Source: Luzula sylvatica (taxonomy: Eukaryota; Streptophyta; Magnoliopsida; Poales; Juncaceae). From it: a stretch of DNA of 64,000 nucleotides. Position 1 is the first letter of the stretch, and the number at the start of each line of letters is the position of its first letter. Below the pieces are notes generated by a model. The model had not been told where the DNA came from, did no database searches, and worked only from the letters and a program-made list of their open reading frames with translations. Shown in pieces: positions 12,351 through 25,502 of this stretch. A program made the position numbers and the translations under genes. Location: contig OX326956.1 in assembly GCA_946800325.1 (NCBI GenBank), positions 47,911,052-47,975,051 on the forward strand, read 5' to 3'.

Positions 12351-15300
12351 TTACGAAACCTCCTTTCTATTCAACAGTATATCTCCTTTTGCGGTACTCA
12401 AATCATCCACGCGAATCGGAGAGCTTCCAATCACGAGAGGATTACCGTCCTTCAATTCCCCGCTCAATTCATTCCACTCGTCCTCCTTATCATCCCCCTT
12501 ATTTTTATCCAATTCTTTCCCGCTACGATTAAGTTTCTTCAAAATATTTTGCCCCATTTCCTTCGCCTTGTGTCTCATTTTCCTCGTCTCCTCCCCGCCT
12601 TCCTCTCCACAATCGACATTTTTAATATCTTGATCGACGAGTAACTTAACCGAGATATTCTTCTCCCCAACCGGGCGCAAATTCGGCCGCGGTGTCGGAG
12701 CATCGTCACTCCAAATATCTCTCTCCGTGTCTTTTCTTGGACTCCCAACTTTATGAAATAATTGACCGATTTTACCGAATCCTCTCTTAATTTTTCCGTG
12801 CTTTTGATTTCCACTCCCTTCGTTCGATTCCTCGTTGCTCGAATCGCTTCTACCCGACACGGATTTTCTCGGGATCTCCCTAATAATTCAAAACCCCATT
12901 TCAAAATAAATAAAAAAATCGAAATTTAAATTTGATAAAATTTACCCGCTGTGGATTTGGGTGTCTGGAAGGCGGGTCGCGGGTCGTCCTTTTCTCGGCT
13001 CCCAAGTTTGGCACACTTCGCTACCAGGATGATGAACGTAAACACCTCCGTTCTTTTCTTGTCCTTGTATGTTTACAGGCTCGAACACATCCTTCATTTT
13101 CTTGAAATCAACTTCTTCGATCTTCTTCTCCAGTTTCGGATCCTCTCCAGTGCTCGAGTTGTCCGAACTGTTCGATTCCTCCTTCCCACTCTTGTAAACG
13201 TCTTTTTCGTTGACGGTGATTGCAACATGAATTCTTCCCATTTTTATATTCTTCAATGGAATCCATTTATCGTGTCTCTGTCCTCCTCTTAATTCATTAA
13301 TATCGACCGAACAATCTCTAAAAAAACAAATAAAAATAAAAGTTAGATTATTATTTTAGTAATTAATAGAAATTTTTATTTAAAAAAAAGGACGAACCCA
13401 AGCATGTCATCGAAAATGGGGTCTTTATCTCTAACTTGGAGAAAAAGTAAGTTTGGAGAGTCCCATGATACAATTGGAACATTGAATTCCTCTAACCAAC
13501 TTGGAGATAAGGTTTTTTTGTGAATTTTAGTTTGAAATCTATACGCTCCGAGTTGTCCTTTTACATATGGATCGGCAAGTCCTGAAATAAAATAAGTTAA
13601 TATTTAATACTGTTGAATGATATTATATAAATGTGGTTTAAATAGAGGTGTATACTGTATAATAATACCGTTCATATCGGAAGGTTGCATATCAGCCCCT
13701 TCTATAATCTCTAATTTGACAAGAGCCACTGGAGGTTTCTCGTCAATGTTAAACCACTGTTCTGAAATTTTATTTATTAAGATTTTTATTCACTATGGAA
13801 TTTTATTTATTTATTCATTCATTTTCTTTTTACTTTGAAAATTTACCTGTCGGAGATAAAACAAATTTCTCCACATCAATCACTAGCATATTTGGCTGCA
13901 AAGAAACAAATTATCATTTGCATATAAAATAACTAAAAGAAAGATGAATTTGTAGAAGAGACCCTGTAAAAAGAGATGATTTTTTATGCAATTTCCAATT
14001 ATGCATGGGCCTTTTTGCAAATTTCCCAAAATAATAACTAACCTCGACAAGAGTCTGTCCAAAAGCCACATCAACTAATTTATCCTGTAAAAAAGTTGCA
14101 ATAAATATCAAACATATAATAATAGTAACAATAAATATATATATTAATATCATTTTAATGCAATAATGGAATACTAAAAAAAAAATGCTTACAAGCCATC
14201 CTGAAATGCCCGGAAGTTCAGTAACATCGAGACCATGACCAAATATAGGTTTCACAGTCATTTGAAAATAAGGAGGTTGAACAAAGCAAACCCTAACTCT
14301 TCCTATAAACGGCCATTTCCTTATGAATTTCACCCCAACAAGAATCTGCACAAAATTCAATTTTCATTCAAACCATTCAAATTTAAGTAATCTTTAATTG
14401 GTAATATTTAAAAAAAAAAAAATTTACCTTTCCTTCGACGTGCATTCCAGTGATATGCATATTAGCGGTAATTCCAAACCCTAATCTCTTTCTTAATTGC
14501 ACCGAAAGTACCGCGTTCATATCATCTGCAGACATAAAATTCATTCCTATTTCTAAAACCTGCATTAATTAAATCATAAATAATTTTATTTTGAAGATAA
14601 AGAAATTAAATCTAATAAATTAATGAATTACCAAATGGTCATCGTCAGCAGATTGGCGCAAAACCCTAATATCTGTAAATATTGGTGGATTTCTTCCAAG
14701 GTAAAGGTTCTGCATTACCGCTTTTCTCTGCATAATTGGTTTATATTCAGTAATTAAAAGTAAAATTGAAAAAGAGGATTCTAGACTTAGAGAGAGAGAG
14801 AGAGAGAAGTACGGCGGTCCAAGGTTTGAATTTGTCTAAGAACCAAGGTATGATTGGCATGAGAAATTGTTCAGAAGCGATTCGCTGCATGCAAATCGGC
14901 CAAATCTTTTCGATTGCGTGATTTAACCAACGTACCGATTCTGTATCTGATAAAAGCTGGTCCGTCAAAAAAACAAATTAGCATCAAATTTACATGCCAA
15001 TTATTAAAATTAGAAGTATAGTACAGACAAGTATGAAGAACTATTAGAATTCACATACTCTTCGTTGGTTAGCACTTTTCCTCTCTTCATATTGTAATCG
15101 CATTCGTAATCTCGTCGAGTATTTTTCATTAACCTGTAATAAATTTATACATAAATTAACATTTCCTGCTAGCATTGAGAGAGGAACAGGAATGCAATTT
15201 ACTTCCAATTAACTATAATTTCGTGCAATTAGAACAGTTAATTAAACAGCAAAAAAGAAGAGCAAAGAGTGAGACCAGCCAAATAGAACAGTTAATTTCG

Positions 15301-15522
15301 TGCTATAATTTACTTCCAAAATCAACAAATTCATCAAATGTAACAAAATAAATCACAAATTCATAAAAAATCGAAGAAAAAGAAGAAATTCAATACCGCA
15401 TAAAGATAGATCAACCCGACGAAGAAGAACAAAGGGTGAGACCAGCCAAACGACCCAGTTACCCACAGCGCCAAAAGCACCAGCGCTACATGATGCAAAA
15501 TTGAAGCCTCTAATACATTCAT
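12351..15522 (-). CDS. NTMC2T6: SMP + C2 domain protein, NTMC2T6/At1g53590-like, complete, 12 exons
   Basis: Synaptotagmin-like proteins with a TM anchor, an SMP lipid-transfer module and a C2 domain act at membrane contact sites. Exons in transcript order: 15522-15397, 15133-15059, 14956-14813, 14727-14632, 14559-14428, 14345-14193, 14084-14043, 13895-13847, 13761-13669, 13581-13398, 13317-12946, 12879-12351. They total 1995 bp, 664 aa. Residues about 9-42 form a membrane segment. Residues about 68-256 are SMP (SVRWLNHAIEKIWP, FQMTVKPIFGHGLDVTELPG). Residues about 280-400 are C2 (NGLADPYVKGQLGAYRF, VRDKDPIFDD, with candidate Ca-binding Asps kept). The C-terminal ~260 residues are charged and low complexity. 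The start chosen is MNVLEASILHHV, the conserved family start. The frame stays open upstream to an in-frame ATG at 15597 but that extension is not family-like. Confidence 0.94.
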
Positions 15523-15902
15523 CTTGTCCTCTTTTCTCAAATCACCGATCAGAAGTGGAACATGGGAATTATGGGAATGACCGGGGCCCAAATGCAAAAT
15601 TTCAATTATTCATGTGACGGCCTTCGAGCTGACCGAGGAAGAGACCTGATGCATTAATGTATGAAGATCGTCATGAATGGACACGGTTCATACATTTAAT
15701 GATAAATTTAAGGTTATGTTTTAAATGACGTCACGCAACAATTGGAATAATATAATAGCTGAACATTAAATTAAATATACATTTAATTTCTGATTGGAAA
15801 GAAGATAAAGACGAAAATAATTTTATTTGAGGATAAAGATTTTTTTCTTTCATTCTCAATAACATATTAGAGAAAAAAAACTAAAAGTAATATTATTGAA
15901 CG
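15523..15902. other. Upstream region of the SMP/C2 gene
   Basis: Presumed promoter and 5' UTR of the minus-strand gene. An in-frame upstream ATG at 15597 precedes the chosen start by 25 codons. No clear TATA box assignment was possible. Confidence 0.4.
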
Positions 15903-16272
15903 CAAGGTTCTGAAAATCGGAATCGGAAATCGAATCGGGGAATGACCTGGAGGAGTAATCGGAATCGGAATCGGTTTTTTGTTTTAATGCATAGTATTCA
16001 ATGCATCCATCAGATATCTTTTTCTTTCGCTACGTCTTTGTCTTTGTTTTTGCCTGACATGATTATGAGAGAAATTCACAGAGAAATTCACAGAGAAGAA
16101 AGAAGAATTTGATACTGAAGTGAATACTCAATCTGTTACAAATTACGATACATATAGAAGAAAAAAAAACACCTTTATATCACATCAATCTAATTACATT
16201 ATCCTACCCCACACAACACACACACACTCTCTCTCTCTGCCTTTACTTTCCGCGCACGCCACCACACACACA

Positions 16273-16352
<80 letters not shown>

Positions 16353-16378
16353 ACTTACCACACACGCGACCCCACGCG

Positions 16379-16420
<42 letters not shown>

Positions 16421-16702
16421 ACGCATTTGTTCTTCTTCTTCACGACTTTGCCTACCAGAGCAGCCATGGAGCCCTCCACGCACGTCTCCACCTTTGTTCT
16501 TCCCTATCTTCAGCCATGGACAGCCATGGAGCCCTCCACGCACGCCTTTGCCTTCGTTTTTGTCGTTTTTTCTCGATTTTTCTCGCTTTTCAGACCAAAT
16601 CGGCCGATTCCGAGTAAAAAGGGATAAAATCGGTACGGTGCCGGCCGATTCCGGGTTGAACTTGGCGATTCCGAGTTGGAATCGGCGATTCCTCGAACCA
16701 TG
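15903..16702. mobile_element. hAT-type non-autonomous element, AATCGG-array family
   Basis: Ends CAAGGTTCTGAAAATCGG and the complement of CATGGTTCGAGGAATCGC are flanked by a perfect 8-bp duplication ATTGAACG at 15895-15902 and 16703-16710. Subterminal regions carry repeated GGAATCGG / CCGATTCC motifs on both sides. The interior contains long CT microsatellites and a duplicated segment with agccatggagccctccacgc (from about 16462 and 16523). A 165-aa Ser/Leu frame across the CT tracts is an artefact of the repeat. Confidence 0.85.
16221..16418. repeat. (CT)n and (CA)n microsatellite cluster
   Basis: Three CT tracts (16229-16238, about 16274-16351, about 16380-16418) are separated by short CA-rich and mixed sequence, inside the hAT element. 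Confidence 0.95.
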
Positions 16703-16710
16703 ATTGAACG

Positions 16711-19700
16711 ACTAAATATTTCTATGAGTAATAATATTATTTTCGTTTTTTTCTTCCGAATTTATCTCTCCCACCATCACACAACACGCAGAGATCATGA
16801 ACGTCTAAAATTATTTTTTCCAAAAAAAATGAAGAGTCATCTTTTTATTATATTATTTTTTAAATAAAATTATCATTTTAACGTTTAAAAATAAAAAAAT
16901 ATTTTATGTTAGTTCGCATCCTAATTGTTTTAGTTCTCAAAATAACATCATAAAAGCAAATTTCTTTTTTTAGTTGGACATCGATTTGACAAAATTATCG
17001 TTTAAAAAAATATATAATATATCTATGAAAATGCATAAAATAACTATACGATATTTAGAATATGGTAATAATGGACGGAAAAAATTAGTTTTGAATAATC
17101 AAATGTTAACGGCCACAGAAATAAAAATAAAACTAAAACTAAGAGAGTAATACATTTACGTCGACAAAAATCAAGAGAAAAGTAGATAAATAAAAAATAT
17201 TGGGAAATTTTTTTTTTTGTTGAAAAAGCATAATTACCATGTAATAAATTAGGATAATTTTTTTTTCATGTTTAATGAATTTTTAGCTGTGTACTTAATC
17301 ACTACCAATTAGAGAGGAAATTTATTTAATTTACATGTGAAAATATAAATTATTTTTTACATATATGTTAATGTATTAGTTAATTATAGCAAGTGATCAA
17401 ACTATACAACAAATAATGTTTTTAAAATATAACACAACTAGTTGTATACTATGTATCATATGTTAATAACTTAACATTTTAATTCATACTACTTATATAT
17501 TGGTTAATATATTCATATATATTTAATAACTAATATAATTAATATAATATTTAATGCATTAATTATTATATTAATGAATAATGTAAATATTTAATGCATT
17601 AATACATTTTATAATTATCAAATGTTATCTTTAATAGTATTTTTATTAAGGATAACATTTGACGAAAAGATAATGATTGGTAGTGATAGTATGTGGTAGA
17701 CCATGTCTATTTTCTTTTCATGCGCCAGCAACAGCGTGTCAACAAGATTGTGGAATGGAAACGTAACGTGGCACCATGGCGGCAAGAAAGGTATATCTGC
17801 AGCAATATAATCTCAGCCGTCCAATTTAAATCCAGAAAATCATAGTTGCCTAGTTGGTAATCCAAATCGTATTGTTGTTGTATTGTATTGTGTTATCAAC
17901 GTCAGAGCCGCGCTTTGGGGATTATATTCCTCTCTCGAGTCGGTGCTTCGAGAAAGCTTTGACAAGTACCTCCGATTTATCCAATTTAGCTTTCAATTGC
18001 AATGATAAGTGTTTGATTATTTAGGGGAATACAAATATATTTTCATATCCAACAATATATTTTTGTCCTATGGTAATAATCGCAAACATGTATTGTCTTT
18101 TATTTTGAACATATTAATATTTAATTGAATTGAATTTTAATCGTGTCATATATTTTTTCATAAATAAACGAAGTATATTCTCGTAATACAAAGTAATTAA
18201 TACTTAAACTAATAAATACTTGACACTTTAAACATTCTTAAAACAATAGAAACATTTTGGTCATTTACATACAAATATATTTTCATATCCAACAATATCC
18301 AACTTTTAATTTTTGGCATCTTACCAAACATCCTAAATTACATAATAAAGTGGGATAGTGTCTTACTCCTACAAGAAGTTAATCATAACCATATAGATTA
18401 AAACAAATCAAGAATGGTGTTAATTTTTTTTAACCAAAATATCCTTATATTATATTTTCATATGAACTAATAATAAAAAATATTATTTTTTATTAATTTT
18501 GAGAAAGTCAAAAATTAATTAAAAGGTCAAGAAAGTCAAAATTTTTTATTTTTATTTTTATTTTTTAGAAAGTCAAAAATATTAGGGGTTATTCGAAAAT
18601 TCCCCATTAATGTATAATAATATGGAGGCTTTGAGATCTGTGCAAGAGGAGATGATTGGTTAGTGGAGATGCCAAATTTCACGAGTTCAAGAAATTGTCA
18701 TAATTAATTAAAAGGTTAAGAGGTTAAAAACCAGAAGGTAATGATGCATGGATTTGGAGAATCCTTTAATTTGGGCTTTATCCACTAGTTTAGCTATTTT
18801 GGTCTCTTATTAGCTGGCAAGCTCTTATAACTAGGAATTTATTTATGGAGAGATTTATATAATTGGGTGAATTTGAATGTGAAATGACTTCATCTGTCAA
18901 GAGTGTTTTTTCTATAGTTTTTTAATTATTTTTTCTGAAATATATATGTTTAGACATATGGTTTATAGCGTAGAAGAATTATATACAATGTTACGTAAAT
19001 CTGTTGTCGGTTGTCAATCGTCAAGGATGTTTAATCGGCATTCTTGATGTGTGTTATCGAATTTTATTTGTTTACCTATTTAATATCAAAATTGAATTAA
19101 AAAAATAAAAATCATAATTTTTTAGTTAATTCTGAATATAATTTAATAAAAAAATACCACGTAATCTTCAATGAAAATTTAAATAACATTACGAATATCC
19201 AAATTAGTTAATAAAATAATGTAAGATTATCACAAACAACAAAATAAAAAACACCAATTTAAATGACAAAATCAAATTCTTGTCAAAATCTGAAAAAATA
19301 AATAAAAGGCCAATTTTTTTTTGTTTTGTAAAAATCTGAAAATTTTAGCCAAAAAAAAGTTCGGGCTCATTTTTTTCTTGTTTGTAAAAATTGGTTTGGC
19401 GAACGCTCGTCGAAAATCCGCCAAACACAAAAAGTCAAAATATTATCGAGACGGCGAACCATCGATTAACGATTAGTCGCCGCCTAATAGACCGCCAAAA
19501 CCAATTCCGAGAATACTGATTATATATAATATGTAATCTGGGTGCGTGACATATAATTTTAATTAATACGTCGTATATATGGTAGTGATTTATGGTTGCA
19601 CGAAATTGAGCAAAGTACTCAAGTTTAGTCATTTACGTCGAAATTTATCATTTAGTGAAAAAAAACGAACATAAATTATGAAAGATTGTAGATTTAATCT

Positions 19701-20940
19701 TTATTTACGTCAATGAAATGAAGAATATATTAATCTTCTCCATTTATTATAAAAACAATGTTAATTTGAAATAACCTTTCTATCGTGTTATAAATTATAA
19801 ATTTATTATATCAAAATAAAATGAAATATACAATGCATTTTATTTTATTTGACAAGGTAACGTAATGACACTACATAATAACCTACCGATAGAGTAAAAA
19901 ACATTATAAATTCCAAGATAAGATGCATTTAATCTTAAATAGAACTAAACTCTTCTTTATATGGCCAGTTGATAGCATTACTTAATTATATTGCATAATT
20001 AAGTCTAATTTTCATGTGCTTAAAGCATGAAGCATGTCTGTAACAGTGGTAATACAAAAATGTATATAACACATTGACACCCCATAATATATGAAATCGA
20101 GGGGTATTTTTGTAATATTACTCATAATAAAAATTTGTAGAAGGAAATCTTGTCCACCAAATATTGTATTTTTTTTATAATAAATTTTTTAATTGGCTGA
20201 ACCATTTTTTTCAAGTGGACAAACATACTACTTTTTTGAGCTATTATCTTATCTGGTCCCATTTTGAGATATTTTCATATTTTATTCATGTAAATATATA
20301 TCATCTTATTTGTTATGTATTTCTTGGTTGAATGGTTCAATTTTTAATATGGTAGTAAAGAATTTTGTGTACCATTCGTTTATAATAAGGATATTTTATT
20401 AAGAAAAGAGAGTGACAGAATCAGCATTCAAACTTGCTAATTTTAAAATTAGTTTAGATTAGAAAAAAATTATTATATGTATTTTATATCTTCTTGAATA
20501 ACAATATATTTTTACATATAATTATATCTTTCAAAATAACAATTACACATTTCTTAATATCAATATAAATATATATTAAATTTTCAATATCATAAAAATT
20601 GTGTGCATATAACAGTTAGCAATAAAAATTACATGCCATGCAACATGATTTATAGATGACAAAGTACATCAATATAAGGTTGATTTTTGGATAATTTATT
20701 TACATTGCAATTTGAAAACGTGTCCTATGTACTTTGTCATGAATAACAAAACAATAATTTCAAAATATAATGCATCTGCATTGATATATTAGAAGAAACC
20801 AAATTTGAGGGCAATTGTATGTACTCGAACATGGGTTTTCAAAAGAACGAGGTCTGGTCGAAGAATTTGTCGATGTAGAATGTGAAGGGTGATCGAAGAA
20901 CTCGAAAGTTCAAGGCCGACTATCTCCAGTCGAAATGCGC
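16711..20940. other. AT-rich spacer, no gene recognised
   Basis: Stop-rich in all frames. A 29-bp string occurs twice as direct repeats near 18029 and 18269. Around 19390-19500 there is a GC-richer patch with cggcgaac / gccgcc motifs that may be part of another decayed transposon. No splice-supported coding region was found. Confidence 0.5.
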
Positions 20941-21019
20941 TTGGCAGCGCTGCCGTGGCAGAAAAAGAGCCCTTGATATCCGCTTCGGTTGGAAATTAGG
21001 TTACATATACATACTTGTA

Positions 21020-21430
21020 TGTGTATATATAGTAAGATTATGAAAAACTGAATTTTTGTCGGGTATAAGTGCAAACCTGTGTAAGATGGCGAAAAATTGA
21101 GTTTTTTTGTAAAAGCAAATTGATGTAAGACAATAACAAAATGAGTTTGTTGGGCATAGCCACATACATGCAAATTTGTGTAAGATTATTGAAAATTGAT
21201 TTTCATTGGGTATAAATGCAAATTCGAGTTATATTTTTAAAAACTGAGTTTTTTTTGGGTATAATTGCAAATTAGAGTAAGATTTTAGAGAACTAAATTT
21301 TTTGTTGGATATAATTACAAATTGTAGTAAGATTATGAAAAACCGAGTTTCTGTAGGATATAATTGCAAAATTGAGTTAGATTAACCTACGGGTTTCTAA
21401 AAAAAATTGTGTTAGATTCTGCAAAATTGA
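21020..21430. repeat. Degenerate ~55-60-bp tandem repeat
   Basis: Diverged units share gtaagattatgaaaaact, gagtttttgttgg and tataattgcaaattg. They resume after the inserted MITE at 21674-21730, showing that the array predates the MITE. Confidence 0.65.
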
Positions 21431-21673
21431 GAGTGCGTTTTGCCTGTGGCTTCCATTGTGAAACCACATGTGAAACTGTCTGCGTGGCAGCGTTTCATTG
21501 GTCAATACAATAAATTTTGCAAATAAGCCCTTACTTTTACGGAAATCCTAAACAGTTAATTTAAATAAAGTAGGGGTTTATTTGCAAAATTTATTGTATT
21601 GACCAATGAAACGCTGCCACGCAGGCAGTTTCACATGTGGCTTCACAATGGAAGCCACAGGCAAAACGCACTC
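21431..21673. mobile_element. Foldback MITE with 100-bp arms, 9-bp duplication (Mutator-like)
   Basis: Arms 21431-21530 and 21574-21673 are near-perfect inverted repeats beginning GAGTGCGTTTTGCCTGTGGC, with only a few mismatches and a 43-bp spacer. The 9-bp direct repeats CAAAATTGA at 21422-21430 and 21674-21682 flank it exactly. No coding capacity. Its low divergence suggests a recent insertion into the surrounding tandem array. Confidence 0.9.
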
Positions 21674-21728
21674 CAAAATTGAGTTTTTGTTGGATATAAT
21701 TGTACATTTTAGTAAAAACTAAAAATAT

Positions 21729-21730
<2 letters not shown>

Positions 21731-21759
<29 letters not shown>
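21731..21759. repeat. Poly(T) tract
   Basis: A run of 29 Ts. It could be the poly(A) tail of a minus-strand retroposon, but no SINE-like body or duplication was identified. Confidence 0.95.
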
Positions 21760-22225
21760 CGTTTTGATAAGATTTATTTACAAAATTAGAATATTAAACT
21801 TGTTTGTGATTTTGAAATTTTAGAATTAAATTTTGAGTTACTGGACTTGTTTTAATCAATGTTTCACTTCTAGAAAACAATAGTTGGTTCAGGATTTTCA
21901 ATTTTTCAATTTTCAGTTTGTTAAAAATAAATAGTTGGTACTGATAATAGTTGTTAAGTAATTGGTACTAATTTTTATTTGTAATTCATAATTACATACA
22001 CAAGACATATTAAGATACAGATAGAAAAAATAGTTGTTCAGAATTATTTTATATATAGAGTATAGACACATAAATAAGTTATCGATTTGATATTGTAAAA
22101 AACTAAGAGGGATATATGTGAAAAATACACTAATATACGTACAAGCTTGATTTTTAATTTCTTTAAAAATACAAGTATAAATTCGTATATTTTCTATGTA
22201 TAAAGCGAATTTAGTAACTCACTTC
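21760..22225. other. AT-rich spacer
   Basis: Nothing recognised. Confidence 0.5.
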
Positions 22226-22884
22226 TAGAGTTGGCAAAATATGACCCTATTCATCCGAACCAAAAAATGTTGAAAAGTCAACGATCCGAAATTGAATCAA
22301 AACTGAATGATCCGAAATGGACCCGAAACCGAATGATCCAAAATGAATCCGAAACCGAATGACTCGAATCCGAAATCGAATCAAAACCGAATCGAAACCC
22401 GAAACCCGAATATTCGAAACTTATGACCCGAATGATCCGAAACTCACCGAATGACTAGAAACTCACCGAATGACCCGAAACTTGAATATTCGAAACCTAT
22501 GACCCGAAACGCATGACTCGAATGATTCGAAACTCACGATCCGAATGAATCGAAAATTAATAGATTATTGCTAAAATATCTCGAAATCAATACAATTATT
22601 ATCGATTGACCCGAAAATTAAATTTTGAAAAATCAAATGATTCGAAATCAAATTTTGTGAAATTTGAATGACCCGAAAATCGAAACGACTCGAAACCAAA
22701 TGATCCTAAAACCGAAACGGTTCAAACCTTAATGACCCGCAACCTGAATCCGAACGACCCGCAAACCGAAAGGATCCGAACCCGAAATGACCGATCCGAC
22801 CCGAACAATCCGATGACCCAAACGATCCGCAAAACAAACTGATCCGAACCCGAAAAGATCCGATCCGTACGATTGCTACCTCTA
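22226..22884. mobile_element. hAT-type non-autonomous element, GATCCGAA-array family
   Basis: Ends TAGAGTTGGCAA and the complement of TAGAGGTAGCAA are flanked by 8-bp CTCACTTC (22218-22225) and CTCACCTC (22885-22892), 7 of 8 matching. Almost the whole length is a loose array of GATCCGAAA, GACCCGAAA and ACCGAATGA motifs. No transposase. TAGAG-type ends occur in several plant hAT groups. Confidence 0.8.
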
Positions 22885-22892
22885 CTCACCTC

Positions 22893-24052
22893 TGCTATGG
22901 TATTCATGAACTTTTAATTTGTCCGAACACCGAATCGAATAATTTTAATAAAATGATTTGCCTATATAATAAAATAAAATAAAACATCAAAATAATAAGT
23001 TAATCAATATATATGACAATTAAGAAGTATTATATAGAATCAACTAAATTAACATATGCAAAACTCCCAATAATTATCAAAGATTTCTGTAACCAAATTA
23101 GCATAAGTTTAAACGTTTAAATGTGTTTAAAAGATAAATCAATCGTTAAATGAAATTTACTAGATAAAGTCATAGATGTGCACTTTATGTGCACGTTATC
23201 AATACAACTTTATTAGAACCGCATGCACATGCATACATAAAAAATATATAATATGTAAAATATTTAAAAATATATAACAAATAATTACATATCATACATA
23301 TGAGAATGTATAATATTTATTTTATTTAAAAAATATATATCGTACATCTCAAATCTCAAAAGTATGAGTTATGTCTAAAAATATCATAGAGATATAACAA
23401 ATAAACTTCATGTGCATTTTTTTTATATTATAAGTTATGTCTAAATATATATAACAAATAAAAATATATAATACATATAAAACATGGATGAGACACGTCG
23501 AGCATTTTTGAGTGACATTAACTACACAAAATGCAAATAAAAAAAAAAATTAAATTGTCACACATCGCTCTCATTTTGATAGTGTGCACTTGGAATGCAC
23601 ATCCATGGAGTGTAAATTTTCTTCCCTTGTTAAATATATTGAAATGATTTGTTTTTAAGAATAATCATTCGAGTAAAAATGATAGTGCATATTTAAATCC
23701 CATTTGAAAAATATAAAGATAATTTTGTCTTTTATATATATTAGGACAATTCTCACACTATGCAACAAATATGACAATTGTGTTTTCATATTAACACGGA
23801 ATTATAACTTTATATGATATGATAATGATGATAAGATCAACTCAAATAAGAAATCTCATTTTGTTAATCTCATCAAATAATTATTTCATTTATGTGTAAT
23901 CATATACGATTAGTTTTTGTTATGATTGAAGATGGCTGATTTTTCTATTAAGAATAAATAGAATATTGAACGAAACACAAGATGTCAAGAACAAATAAAC
24001 AATCAATATTCAATAATTATATATTATTTTGCATTTTTATTACTTTTTTGAG

Positions 24053-24053
<1 letters not shown>
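22893..24053. other. AT-rich spacer, no gene recognised
   Basis: Stop-rich in all frames. Two short segments share gtgcacttta/gtgcacttgg-type motifs (23169 and 23584) that could be decayed inverted ends of an unclassified element. This is unproven. Confidence 0.4.
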
Positions 24054-24092
<39 letters not shown>

Positions 24093-24122
24093 ACCCCCCC
24101 CCCCCCCCCCCCCCCCCCCCCC
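24054..24122. repeat. Long poly(C) tract
   Basis: Nearly pure C for about 70 bases, interrupted by an A near 24093. On the opposite strand it is a poly(G) run able to form G-quadruplexes. Long homopolymers may also be collapsed or extended by sequencing. Confidence 0.95.
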
Positions 24123-24490
24123 ACAGCCCCCTCCTCCACCCCCTTTTTGGGCAGGACCCCCTCAGCCCCCGCCCTCTTTTTGGGCCGGACCTCCCTCAGA
24201 CCCGGCCCCTTTTTTGGGCCGGACCCCTCCCCCCCCCACCCCCCCAGGCCCGGCCTCTTTTTTGGGCCGGACCCCCCGAGACCCGGCCCCATTTTTGGGC
24301 CGGACCCCCCGAGGCCCGACCCCTTTTATGGGCCGGACCCTCCGAGGCCCGAGCCCTTTTTTGGGCCGGACCTCCCCGAGGCCCGGCCCCCTTTTTGGGC
24401 CGGACCCCCCTCCCCCTGAGGTCCGGCCCTTTTTTTGGGCCGGACCCCCCCGAAGGCCCGGCCTTTTTTTTGGGCCGGACCCCCTTCCTA
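24123..24490. repeat. GGGCCGG minisatellite, about ten 33-49-bp units
   Basis: Each unit has the form TTTTTTGGGCCGGACCCCCC followed by a GAGGCCCGGCCC-like segment, so each contains the dyad GGGCCGG...CCGGCCC. Proline-rich frames on both strands are read-through of the repeat, not genes. Confidence 0.92.
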
Positions 24491-24502
<12 letters not shown>

Positions 24503-24531
<29 letters not shown>

Positions 24532-24645
24532 AATCACACATACAGCCACACACACATACAGCCACACACACACATACACACATTACAATCACACACACAC
24601 ATTACAATTTACAATCACACATACACACACACATTACATTCACAA
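24503..24645. repeat. (CA)n-rich microsatellite
   Basis: CT then CA dinucleotide runs, with interspersed tacagccacacacac and ttacaatcacac units, directly follow the GC-rich minisatellite. Confidence 0.93.
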
Positions 24646-25461
24646 GTATGTGTTGTTAAATTTGCAGTTTTGCACAAGTGTGCTTGCCAGTATGTGTTTC
24701 ACTTTTGGCCTTCATGGTGTTGTTTCTCCTGTTTAGACTTCTGGCCAAATTTCTTTGAGACCGCCTAATTAAAAAATGGAGTAAAAGGAAGTTAGCACAT
24801 TTATGATAAAAATGTAAACAAATGTCTCATGCAAATCAGAAGGAAAATGACACAATCAGAAGGGAAAATCATAAAAATATACTATTTAGCAACAAGAAAA
24901 TTTTAAAAATATCTGGACAAGTAGACATATTTTTTGTGAAATTTATGTTAGAACACATAATTAACAAATGGAGTTAAACAAATTAGCACATCTTGTAATA
25001 AAAGCGTTTAATCACAGAGGTTTTAGTAGCACAGACATTAACCAAATATCTATCTAGTGCAAATAAGAAAGAAAATGGTATAATGATGAAAAACAATGAA
25101 TTACTTACTAATAAATAAATAAGCAACAAAGAAAATCATAAAAAACCATTGTTGCAGGAAAGGCCACGCATGCCAATTGCTAAGCTCATGGTAGAAAGGA
25201 GAAACCAAAAAAGGGAGAAACCAAAAAGACATCGAAAACAGACGAAATAAAGAAGAAAACTACATATACCTGCTTGTTTTCTGCCTGGCGGTCGGAATCG
25301 GCGATCGCTGTTGTTGTCTCTCTGCCGTTAAATCATCTTTTGGGATAGTGACTCTCCATTGTCGCAGGAGGGTAATGATTCTCCATTGCCGGAGCTTCTT
25401 CGATAAATCGATACATAAGACTATGACGCGACTGAAGAGGAAGCGTTTTGATATAAGTTTC

Positions 25462-25502
<41 letters not shown>

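Noticed and set aside
12258..13292. Plus-strand open frames of 104-128 aa across the SMP/C2 gene
   Set aside because: Antisense shadows of the well-supported minus-strand exons 11 and 12.
16120..16617. 165-aa Ser/Leu-rich open frame
   Set aside because: It runs through CT and CA microsatellites inside a delimited hAT element; the composition explains the frame.
24029..24768. Long proline-rich open frames on both strands (up to 235 aa)
   Set aside because: Read-through of poly(C), the GGGCCGG minisatellite and CA repeats; frames open on both strands at once and no start or splice context.
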